Shown here: one piece after another, positions 1 to 4,877 of the stretch
How the letters are laid out: every line of letters begins with the position of its first letter
Position numbering within the stretch: position 1 is the first letter of the stretch
Source: Acidobacteriota bacterium
Lineage (GTDB): Bacteria; Acidobacteriota; Blastocatellia; Pyrinomonadales; Pyrinomonadaceae
NCBI GenBank assembly: GCA_013698055.1
Contig: JACCVS010000481.1
Span: 1 to 5,588, forward strand
DNA: 5,588 bases
Direction: 5' to 3'
Translations under genes and position numbers: made by a program
The notes under the pieces: generated by a model
The model's input: only the letters and a program-made list of their open reading frames with translations
Database searches by the model: none
Told to the model about the DNA's origin: nothing

Positions 1-200
1 TCGGCCAATAGCTTGAGAGTGCGGTAGACAGTGGTTTGACCGATACTGGCATCTTCTTTCTGAACCAGCCGGTACAGGTCTTCACTCGACAAATGCTTTT
101 CGGTTCGCAGAAAGACATCCAGAATCAAGTCGCGCTGCGCCGTGCGTTTCAGCCCGGCCTTCTGAATGTGCTTAAGAAATACTTCTTGCTCTTCAGTCAT
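1..200 (-). CDS. Fur-family metal-responsive transcriptional regulator, N-terminal part (gene runs off the window's left edge)
   Basis: The reverse strand reads from an ATG at 198-200 to the window edge without a stop, giving the first 66 residues. They match the winged-helix DNA-binding domain of the Fur/PerR/Zur family. GLKRTAQRDLILDVF (about residues 16-30) is the family's opening helix, HLSSEDLYRLV (about 36-46) the next helix, and IGQTTVYRTLKLLA (about 53-66) the recognition helix with the hallmark TTVYR. The dimerisation and metal-binding half lies outside the window, so the metal (iron, zinc, manganese or peroxide sensing) cannot be decided and no specific symbol is given. There is no clear Shine-Dalgarno sequence before the ATG. 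An extended -10 promoter sits about 50 bp upstream. I saw no convincing Fur box. The gene is divergent from the tRNA-Leu gene. Family assignment is confident; the subtype is unknown. Confidence 0.9.
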   Translation of the reverse strand, partial: MTEEQEVFLKHIQKAGLKRTAQRDLILDVFLRTEKHLSSEDLYRLVQKEDASIGQTTVYRTLKLLA

Positions 201-251
201 AAGGTTTATCGGCGTTCGTTTGAAAATTCGTCGAGGCTTCAATTCAAATGT

Positions 252-281
252 ATTTTAGCACCGCGCGGGGCAGACTGTGAA
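252..281 (-). promoter_or_regulatory. Predicted sigma70-type promoter of the Fur-family gene (extended -10)
   Basis: On the minus strand TGCTAAAAT (252-260) is an extended -10 element, TGn followed by TAAAAT. TTCACA (276-281) lies 18 bp upstream as a -35 with one mismatch to TTGACA. This would start transcription near 245, giving a leader of roughly 45 nt before the ATG at 200. The call is from motif and spacing only. Confidence 0.5.
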
Positions 282-285
282 GAAG

Positions 286-315
286 TTGGAAAGAAGCTGC
301 CGCGCATGTTATCTT
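286..315 (+). promoter_or_regulatory. Predicted sigma70-type promoter of the tRNA-Leu gene
   Basis: TTGGAA (286-291) is a -35 element. TATCTT (310-315), preceded by TG at 307-308, is an extended -10, with an 18-bp spacer. An alternative -10, TTATCT at 309-314, gives a 17-bp spacer. The start point would be near 322, only a few bases before the mature tRNA 5' end at 327, as is common for tRNA genes. It lies back-to-back with the Fur-family gene's promoter without overlapping it. Confidence 0.5.
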
Positions 316-326
316 TGCGCTCTGGT

Positions 327-657
327 GCCGGGGTGGCGGAATGGCAGACGCTGCGGACTTAGATACTTGAGCACGCTGGAAGGAAACGCCAGCGTGAATG
401 GAGTCAAAGTCGGTGAAACCTTAACAGGATTTGCACTTAAATCGCTGATGGCAACGCCGAGCTAAGGCTGGTCGAAAGAGAGCGAAGCCAGCAAAGTGTA
501 GAGACGAGACGGCTCCCTCCTAAACATCATTCTTGATGCACGGAGAAGGCATCGCCCAGACCACAAACTGCGCTTGTTGCGGGCGGCGAAAGCCGTAGTG
601 GTAAGAAAATCCGTTGCCCGTAAGGGCGTGCGGGTTCAAGTCCCGCCCTCGGCACCA
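327..657 (+). tRNA. tRNA-Leu(UAA), split by a group I intron, CCA encoded
   Basis: Exon 1 is 327-360 and exon 2 is 606-657; joined they give an 86-nt class II tRNA. The acceptor stem is GCCGGGG (327-333) with CCTCGGC (647-653), containing one G-T wobble. The discriminator A is at 654 and the CCA end at 655-657 is encoded. The anticodon stem GCGGA pairs with TCCGT. The joined loop CTTAAAA gives anticodon TAA, reading UUA and UUG codons. The long variable arm typical of leucine tRNAs is GCCC (616-619), loop GTAA, GGGC (624-627). The T arm is GCGGG (630-634), TTCAAGT, CCCGC (642-646). The intron interrupts the anticodon between its first base (T360) and second base (A606), so only the spliced form can work in translation. 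A tRNA finder without intron support would miss or misread it. Confidence 0.96.
361..605 (+). ncRNA. Group I self-splicing intron (IC3-like) in the tRNA-Leu(UAA) anticodon loop, 245 nt
   Basis: The insertion is between U34 and A35 of the anticodon. Exon 1 ends in T and the intron ends in G (605), as group I chemistry requires. P1: exon CTT (358-360) pairs with intron GAG (369-371), leaving the U-G wobble at the 5' splice site. P2: 372-379 with 389-396, 8 bp, perfect. P3: GGAGTC (400-405) with GGCTCC (511-516). P4: TCGGT (about 410-414) with GCCGA (456-460). The conserved core segments GGTGAAACC and GGCAAC...GAGCTAAG flank P5, with a GATTT/AAATC hairpin (428-432/439-443). P6: GCTGG (467-471) with CCAGC (488-492). 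P8: CATCA (525-529) with TGATG (534-538), plus CTCC (517-520) with GGAG (542-545). P9: ACCAC (560-564) with GTGGT (598-602), containing a CGGC-GAAA-GCCG hairpin (584-595). P7 is weaker by eye, about 503-507 with 552-556, with one mismatch or bulge. Size and layout closely match the cyanobacterial tRNA-Leu intron (Anabaena's is about 250 nt). It contains no homing endonuclease, so it is probably vertically inherited or passively moved. Splicing activity is inferred, not shown. Confidence 0.93.
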
Positions 658-673
658 AAACTGTCAAACAGCA

Positions 674-720
674 AGAGAGAGACGAAATCAAGATTGTGTT
701 TCGTCTCTCTCTATTTCATT
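674..720 (+). terminator. Intrinsic terminator of the tRNA-Leu transcript
   Basis: A perfect 14-bp stem pairs 674-687 with 699-712 around an 11-nt loop, 17 nt after the CCA end. It is followed by the moderately T-rich tract ATTTCATT. The stem is richer in A/T and in purine-pyrimidine alternation (AGAGAG/CTCTCT) than a typical terminator, but its length and position after a stable RNA gene make termination the obvious role. Confidence 0.75.
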
Positions 721-972
721 CCCTCCACCTCATCCCATATCGTGCATCTCGATTACACGGTCACGCACATGGTTTACCAAGCGCAAGTGAGCCTCATAAA
801 ATCAACCATCAAATCCCGCGTCTAACTTAGTAAATAACTCACGTTGCATCTTTAGCGTAGATTGCTTCCATAGTGGCACGCTCATTGCTCATGCTGTCTA
901 CGTCTCGCCGCGATGCTCGCATACGAGAGACGGTAAAGGCGATTGATTTTAATCAAGTAGGGTTTAGCAATC
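713..972 (+). promoter_or_regulatory. Non-coding leader region of the glycine-zipper gene with two inverted repeats
   Basis: No gene is supported here. Two structures lie close to the next start codon. A compound stem-loop at 901-932 pairs CGTCTC (901-906) with GAGACG (927-932) and nests GCGA (910-913) with TCGC (917-920). A symmetric element at 943-956, TTGATT-TT-AATCAA, ends 16 bp before the ATG. The second could be a repressor operator or a 5'-UTR hairpin. It lies just before a modest ribosome binding site, AGTAGGG (956-962). I could not find a convincing -35/-10 pair. The stretch 720-900 shows nothing recognisable. Confidence 0.35.
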
Positions 973-1698
973 ATGACAAATTTTAATCACAATCTGGCGC
1001 GTCGCGCCCTCGGGTTTCTGGTTCTGATAGCTTTAGCGGCTGGCAGCGTTCTTCCGGCATTTGGGCAGCGGCGCAGCACGCGGCGAAGTCCTCGGCTTGG
1101 CCGATATACCCGCCCTGTTGCGGCGCAGCCGAGTTACTACACGGTTTCTGCCAACACCTTGCTACGTGTTCGCATGAATGAAGTGATTAGCTCCGAAAAT
1201 GCCCGCATCGGCGACCGCTTCACAACCACGGTTGTTGACCCGGTTTATGCGCGCGGCGTGGAAGTGATACCGGCGGGGAGTATCGTTACGGGTCGGGTGG
1301 CCAGCGTTACTCGCGCTTCGCGTAAAAGCAAAGCAGGCACACTTGGCGTGGGTTTCGTCTCGGTACAGTTGCCGAGCGGCCTGACCAGAGTCATTAATGG
1401 TTCGCTAACAGATGTATCGAGCGAATCCGTCAGCAGCGATAACGAAGGTCAGGTGTCCGGCAAATCTTCGATGAAGCGTAATGTGGTCTTCATCGGTGGC
1501 GGCGCGGCCACGGGCGCTTTGATCGGCGCAATCGCGGGCGGCGGCAAGGGCGCTGGTATCGGAGCAGGCGTTGGTGCAGGACTCGGAGTCGCAGGCGCAT
1601 ACTTTTCAAAAGGTAAAGAGGCTGAAGTGAAACGTGGAACGGAGTTCGGCGTCGTGCTCAACCAGAGCGTCGCGCTGCCCGTGGCGAACGTTCGATAG
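973..1698 (+). CDS. Exported protein with TrbI/VirB10-like beta domain and C-terminal glycine zipper, function unknown
   Basis: The 241-residue product starts with a classic Sec signal peptide: basic RR at 10-11, hydrophobic core about 13-27, and a likely cleavage near AFG-Q at 31-32. A strongly basic, low-complexity linker (about 33-50, RRSTRRSPRLGRY) follows. Residues about 55-145 form a beta-rich module (LLRVRMNEVISSENARIGD, then EVIPAGSIVTGRV). It resembles the pattern in TrbI/VirB10-like proteins: a value that must be set at a lower limit, then an 'IPAGT..xGxV' turn. Residues about 170-212 are a glycine zipper of the YMGG type (GGGAATGALIGAIAGGGKG and following), expected to insert in or pack against a membrane. 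The end (EFGVVLNQSVALPV) repeats the start of the beta module. It is probably a periplasmic or outer-membrane protein. The ATG has AGTAGGG about 10 bp upstream and is the first start with a signal peptide. The gene stands alone, convergent with pyrC. There are no conjugation genes nearby, so a transfer role is unlikely. Confidence 0.8.
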   Translation: MTNFNHNLARRALGFLVLIALAAGSVLPAFGQRRSTRRSPRLGRYTRPVAAQPSYYTVSANTLLRVRMNEVISSENARIGDRFTTTVVDPVYARGVEVIPAGSIVTGRVASVTRASRKSKAGTLGVGFVSVQLPSGLTRVINGSLTDVSSESVSSDNEGQVSGKSSMKRNVVFIGGGAATGALIGAIAGGGKGAGIGAGVGAGLGVAGAYFSKGKEAEVKRGTEFGVVLNQSVALPVANVR

Positions 1699-1741
1699 CC
1701 TCTCAAAGGGATCGGCAGCTCTAACCGGGTTGTCGGTGCGA

Positions 1742-1783
1742 TGGAAGCCTGTGAGCGAAGGGGAGAGCGCGAGCAGGCTTCCA
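1742..1783 (+). repeat. Hairpin repeat copy 1 (invariant 16-nt loop)
   Basis: A 10-bp perfect stem, TGGAAGCCTG (1742-1751) with CAGGCTTCCA (1774-1783), encloses a 22-nt loop containing GCGAAGGGGAGAGCGC (1755-1770). The same 16-mer recurs in the loop of the hairpin at 1836-1883, although the two stems are unrelated in sequence. The hairpin sits 43 bp after the stop of the glycine-zipper gene. It is followed by ACAAAATC, so it is a poor intrinsic terminator by itself. The element may act as a transcript 3' end structure or belong to a dispersed repeat family. Confidence 0.7.
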
Positions 1784-1800
1784 ACAAAATCTAAAGAATT

Positions 1801-1834
1801 CGGTCGCCCCTGTCATTACGTAAGTGAGCGACCG
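1801..1834. repeat. Inverted repeat between the two loop-sharing hairpins
   Basis: CGGTCGC (1801-1807) pairs with GCGACCG (1828-1834). An inner arm, TCATTA (1813-1818) with TAAGTGA (about 1821-1827), extends the stem after a 5-nt bulge on the left side. It does not carry the shared 16-nt loop. No T tract follows on either strand, so a terminator role is doubtful. It may be part of one composite convergent-terminator region. Confidence 0.5.
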
Positions 1835-1835
1835 C

Positions 1836-1892
1836 CAAAGAGAGACCCGTTGCGAAGGGGAGAGCGCAGCGGGTTTCTCTTTGAATTTTGAT
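1836..1892 (+). terminator. Hairpin repeat copy 2 (invariant 16-nt loop), probable terminator of the plus-strand gene
   Basis: A 14-bp stem with one G-T wobble pairs CAAAGAGAGACCCG (1836-1849) with CGGGTTTCTCTTTG (1870-1883). The loop holds GCGAAGGGGAGAGCGC (1852-1867), identical to the loop of the hairpin at 1742-1783. AATTTTGAT follows on the plus strand, which favours termination of plus-strand transcription running towards pyrC. On the minus strand no T tract follows, so it would block pyrC transcription only by structure. It ends 23 bp from the pyrC stop codon. Confidence 0.6.
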
Positions 1893-1906
1893 GTCTGCTT
1901 CCTACT

Positions 1907-3241
1907 TTACTTAATCGTAACCTCGCCCTGCTTCTCCGTCTTGACACGATCAAATTCAGGGTGACGATAAACGACACGACCGGCGACGATGGTTGCGACC
2001 GCCGCGCCGCGCATCGTCCAATTATCAAAAGGCGTATTGCGGCTTTTCGATTTCGAGCGCGATGCGTCGAACGTGCAACTTAGTTCAGGATCGAGAATCG
2101 TCACATCCCCCCAAGCTCCTTGCCGTAGTGTTCCTCTATCCGTCAAGTTAAAGATTCGCGCCGGGTTGATTGAACACAACTCCACGAGCCGCTCAAGATT
2201 GATTGTGCCTTCATGCACCAGCCGGTCAAGCGCGAGTCCCACAGCCGTCTCCAGTCCTGTGATTCCGAATGGCGCTTGATCGTATTCGAGCGCCTTTTCG
2301 TCCGCGTGATGCGGGGCGTGGTCTGTGGCGATGGCGTCAATCGTCCCATCTCGCAGTGCCTCCAGAATGGCCTCGACGTGATCGCGGCTGCGAAGCGGCG
2401 GATTCATCTTGGTGTTCGTGTCATAACCTTCAACCGCATCGTCAGTCAGCGCCCAGTGGTGCGGCGCGACTTCGCACGTCAGAGAAAGTCCCGCGTCTTT
2501 GGCGCGGCGAACAGCTTCGAGCGCACCGCGTGTTGAGACGTGCGCGAGATGAACACGCGCTCCGGTTAATTCGGCCAGCGCGCAATCGCGCACGGCATCC
2601 ATTTCCTCGGCTGCTGCCGGAATTCCACGCAAGCCCAGCATGAGCGACCAGCGCCCTTCGTGCATCGAGCCGCCAGCCGCAAGTGTTCGGTCTTCGCAGT
2701 GGTCAACCACCGTCAAATCGAATCCGCGCGCATACTCCATCGCGCGCCTCATCATGCCAGCCGAAGGCACTGGCCGCCCATCATCCGAGACGGCGACGAT
2801 GCCCGCCGCTTTCATCTCACCCATCTCCGCCAGCTCAGTGCCTTTCGATTCTTTCGTAATCGAGCCGATAGGAAAGACGTTCGCAAGCTCCGCGCGCTTC
2901 GCCTGCTCGATGATGAAGCGCGTCACCGCCGGACTGTCATTCGCGGGGTCTGTGTTGGGCATCGCGCAAACGCTCGTCCAACCGCCTGCGACCGCCGCCG
3001 CCGCGCCTGACGCAATCGTCTCCTTGTATTCCTGCCCAGGCTCGCGCAGGTGAACGTGCATGTCTATGAAACCGGGCGCGACAACAAGGCCGGTCGCATC
3101 CAGAACTTCCGCGCCTTCGGGCACACCTTCACTACGATCAAGGAGACCTGCGACGCGGCCATCTTCGATCAGCAAATTCCTGCCGCTGTTCTGCCCCTGT
3201 GAAGGGTCAATCAAATAGCCGTTCGCAATCAGCAATCTCAT
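1907..3241 (-). CDS. pyrC: Dihydroorotase (class I), complete
   Basis: The enzyme reversibly cyclises N-carbamoyl-L-aspartate to L-dihydroorotate in the cytoplasm, the third step of UMP synthesis. At 444 residues it has the usual class I length and the amidohydrolase fold. Visible metal and active-site residues are HVHLREPG (62-69; H62 and H64 bind metal, R66 contacts substrate), SDDG (152-155; an aspartate takes the metal-bridging role played by lysine in other types), DHCED (180-184; H181), HLAHVST (231-237; H234), NTKMNPPLR (276-284) and ATDHAPH (305-311; catalytic D307). None is missing. The ATG at 3239-3241 is 3 bp after the pyrB stop. GAGGA, about 11 nt ahead and inside the end of pyrB, is a plausible ribosome site, so the two genes are surely co-transcribed. 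In Aquifex a class I dihydroorotase forms a complex with PyrB; the tight pairing here allows the same, by inference. The symbol pyrC is used for both class I and II. Confidence 0.97.
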   Translation of the reverse strand: MRLLIANGYLIDPSQGQNSGRNLLIEDGRVAGLLDRSEGVPEGAEVLDATGLVVAPGFIDMHVHLREPGQEYKETIASGAAAAVAGGWTSVCAMPNTDPANDSPAVTRFIIEQAKRAELANVFPIGSITKESKGTELAEMGEMKAAGIVAVSDDGRPVPSAGMMRRAMEYARGFDLTVVDHCEDRTLAAGGSMHEGRWSLMLGLRGIPAAAEEMDAVRDCALAELTGARVHLAHVSTRGALEAVRRAKDAGLSLTCEVAPHHWALTDDAVEGYDTNTKMNPPLRSRDHVEAILEALRDGTIDAIATDHAPHHADEKALEYDQAPFGITGLETAVGLALDRLVHEGTINLERLVELCSINPARIFNLTDRGTLRQGAWGDVTILDPELSCTFDASRSKSKSRNTPFDNWTMRGAAVATIVAGRVVYRHPEFDRVKTEKQGEVTIK

Positions 3242-3244
3242 CCT

Positions 3245-4237
3245 TCAGTTTGTCCTCGACTCTTCCGTTTTCCTTTGAACTCCTTCATTGCCCTCAGCCG
3301 TATGTGAACCGCCCGCGAGAAGATAAAGCACGGCCATTCGCACCGCGAGACCGTTCGAGACTTGATCGAGAATCAAGGAACGCGTTCCGTCGGCGACATC
3401 GGAAGCGATTTCGATGCCGCGATTCATCGGTCCCGGATGCATGACGATGGCCTCCGAAGCGGCGCGCTCAAGCCGCTTGAGGTTGAGACCGTAATGCACC
3501 GCATACTCGCGCATCGAGGGAAAGAACGCAGCATCCTGCCGCTCGCGCTGAATTCGCAGGATCATCACCACATCTGCCTCGTCAATCGCATCCTCAATGC
3601 GCCGTTCTACGATGACGCCCTCTTCAACCAACTCGCTGAACTCATTTCGCATGAGTGTTCCCGGCCCCGCGAGGCTGACGGTCGCCCCGAGTTTTGTCAG
3701 CAGATGAATGTTCGAGCGTGCCACGCGCGAGTGCAGGATGTCGCCGATGATCGCTACCTTCAAGCCGCTGATACGCCCTTTGCGCTCGCGGATGGTGAGA
3801 GCATCAAGCAAAGCCTGTGTCGGATGCTCATGCGCCCCATCGCCTGCGTTGATTATTCCCGCACGACAAACGCGCGCCAGTTGATGTGGCGCTCCCGCCG
3901 AAGAATGTCGAATCACGATGCAATCGGGCGACATCGCTTCCAGATTCCGTGCCGTATCCAGCAGCGTCTCGCCCTTCGTCACACTTGAGGTTGAAGCGCT
4001 GACGTTGATGGCGTCCGCCGAAAGACGTTTGGCGGCAATCTCGAAAGAGGTGCGCGTGCGGGTAGAAGGCTCAAAGAAAAGATTGATGACGGTTCGCCCG
4101 CGAAGCGCAGGCACTTTCTTAATCTCGCGCCGGGAGATATCGCGAAAGGATTCCGCCGTGTCGAGAATGTGCGTAATTTCCCCGGCGGAGAGTTCGCGGA
4201 TGCCCAGCAAATCTTTACGCTTGAAAGTCTCGTTCAT
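3245..4237 (-). CDS. pyrB: Aspartate carbamoyltransferase catalytic subunit, complete
   Basis: It joins carbamoyl phosphate and L-aspartate to give carbamoyl aspartate, the committed step of pyrimidine synthesis. From the ATG at 4235-4237 it has 330 residues. Motifs: FFEPSTRTRTSFE (54-66), the carbamoyl-phosphate loop; SSVTKGET (84-91), with the lysine donated across the trimer interface; HEHPTQALLDALT (136-148); GDILHSRVARSN (165-176); MHPGPMNRG (266-274), closing the aspartate site. I chose this ATG because family members start a few residues before the FKRK-LLG segment. The upstream in-frame TTG at 4292-4294 would put the pyrR-pyrB terminator hairpin inside the coding region. No strong Shine-Dalgarno sequence is seen, only AGGAA about 16 nt upstream. 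pyrC follows after 3 bp. No pyrI regulatory subunit gene is adjacent, so allosteric control of the E. coli type is not suggested. The last 20 residues (HTAEGNEGVQ...) are a loose hydrophilic tail. Confidence 0.96.
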   Translation of the reverse strand: MNETFKRKDLLGIRELSAGEITHILDTAESFRDISRREIKKVPALRGRTVINLFFEPSTRTRTSFEIAAKRLSADAINVSASTSSVTKGETLLDTARNLEAMSPDCIVIRHSSAGAPHQLARVCRAGIINAGDGAHEHPTQALLDALTIRERKGRISGLKVAIIGDILHSRVARSNIHLLTKLGATVSLAGPGTLMRNEFSELVEEGVIVERRIEDAIDEADVVMILRIQRERQDAAFFPSMREYAVHYGLNLKRLERAASEAIVMHPGPMNRGIEIASDVADGTRSLILDQVSNGLAVRMAVLYLLAGGSHTAEGNEGVQRKTEESRTN

Positions 4238-4260
4238 CAGTCTCAGTAGAAATTCCTGAA

Positions 4261-4288
4261 CATTAAAAAAGCGGCCATTGCTGGCCGC
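4261..4288 (-). terminator. Intrinsic terminator / candidate attenuator between pyrR and pyrB
   Basis: On the minus strand GCGGCCA (4288-4282), GNRA tetraloop GCAA (4281-4278) and TGGCCGC (4277-4271) form a perfect 7-bp GC-rich hairpin. Six T's (4270-4265) follow directly. This is textbook intrinsic-terminator form. It begins two bases after the pyrR stop codon and ends about 27 nt before the pyrB ATG. Transcription from pyrR must therefore read through it to reach pyrB-pyrC. In Bacillus, PyrR binds leader RNA with UMP and favours such a terminator. A canonical PyrR-binding loop was not found just upstream, so regulation by PyrR here is inference. Confidence 0.85.
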
Positions 4289-4290
4289 CT

Positions 4291-4857
4291 TCAAGATTTC
4301 TCTGTCGCAGGTCGCTCAACAATAGCGACGCCCTCTTCCTCGTCGAAATCCGTGAGCATCACCTTGATGATCTCACTTTTTTTCGTCGGCACGACCTTGC
4401 CGATGAAGTCCGCTTGAATCGGCAGTTCGCGATGCTCTTTCCCGCGATCAACCAGGACGGCGAGCTGAACGCGACGCGGGCGGCCAAAGTCTATTAATTG
4501 ATCGAGCGCTGCGCGAATTGTTCGCCCCGTGTAGAGCACATCGTCGATCAAAACGATGTTGCGATTATCAATATCATCATGAAGCTCCGTGCGATTGACG
4601 ATTGGATTTGCCCCAACTGTCGAAAGATCATCTCGATAGAGCGTGATGTCCAGAATACCCACGAGCGGGCGCGCGCCTTCGAGGTCTGCAATCTTGTCCG
4701 CCATGCGCTCGGCCAGCGGCACACCGCGACGACGAATGCCGACCAGATAAAGATCGTCCGCACCGTGATTCTCTTCGACAATCTCGGAGGCCAGCCGGGA
4801 GAGCGCACGATTGATGCGCGCCCCGTCCATGATGCGTGCTTTCTCGATGAAATCCAT
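4291..4857 (-). CDS. pyrR: Bifunctional pyr operon regulator / uracil phosphoribosyltransferase
   Basis: PyrR of Gram-positive bacteria binds pyr mRNA when UMP is high and promotes termination; many homologues also convert uracil and PRPP to UMP. The 188-residue product follows Bacillus PyrR almost end to end: ARINRALSRLASEIVE (13-28), LVGIRRRGVPLAERMA (38-53), DITLYRDDLS (70-79), the PRPP loop IDDVLYTGRT (104-113), GRPRRVQLAVLVDRG (125-139), HRELPIQADFIGK (142-154) and PTKKSE (157-162). All PRTase residues appear intact. The ATG at 4855-4857 matches the usual start. An in-frame extension to 4938 would be translated from the heptad inverted repeat and has no family counterpart. No clear ribosome site precedes the ATG. 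It is first in the pyrR-pyrB-pyrC operon, with a terminator directly after its stop codon, and divergent from pyrD. Confidence 0.96.
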   Translation of the reverse strand: MDFIEKARIMDGARINRALSRLASEIVEENHGADDLYLVGIRRRGVPLAERMADKIADLEGARPLVGILDITLYRDDLSTVGANPIVNRTELHDDIDNRNIVLIDDVLYTGRTIRAALDQLIDFGRPRRVQLAVLVDRGKEHRELPIQADFIGKVVPTKKSEIIKVMLTDFDEEEGVAIVERPATEKS

Positions 4858-4877
4858 TTCGCGGATACTAGCAAGAA

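Noticed and set aside
219..242. TTGAA...TTCAA inverted repeat in the Fur-family gene leader as a Fur box
   Set aside because: Only 5-bp arms with a 13-nt gap, and not like the 19-bp Fur or 15-bp PerR/Zur consensus.
36..362. Plus-strand open frame of 108 codons
   Set aside because: It is the antisense of the Fur-family gene, runs into the tRNA exon and has no recognisable protein character.
327..657. The tRNA gene as an integration (att) site
   Set aside because: No integrase gene and no direct repeat of the tRNA 3' end were seen in the window.
277..825. Open frames across the tRNA gene and its intron (277-465, 574-825)
   Set aside because: They overlap tRNA exons, intron core helices and the terminator. 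The intron is fully explained as structured RNA and encodes no endonuclease.
1449..2028. Overlapping open frames in the convergent region (1449-1787 minus, 1634-1891 plus, 1816-2028 minus)
   Set aside because: They are shadows of the glycine-zipper gene and pyrC, or run through the hairpins. Composition is typical of out-of-frame reading.
4238..4294. Upstream TTG start for pyrB overlapping the pyrR stop
   Set aside because: It would add 19 residues not seen in the family and translate through the GC hairpin and T6 terminator. The ATG at 4235-4237 fits PyrB.
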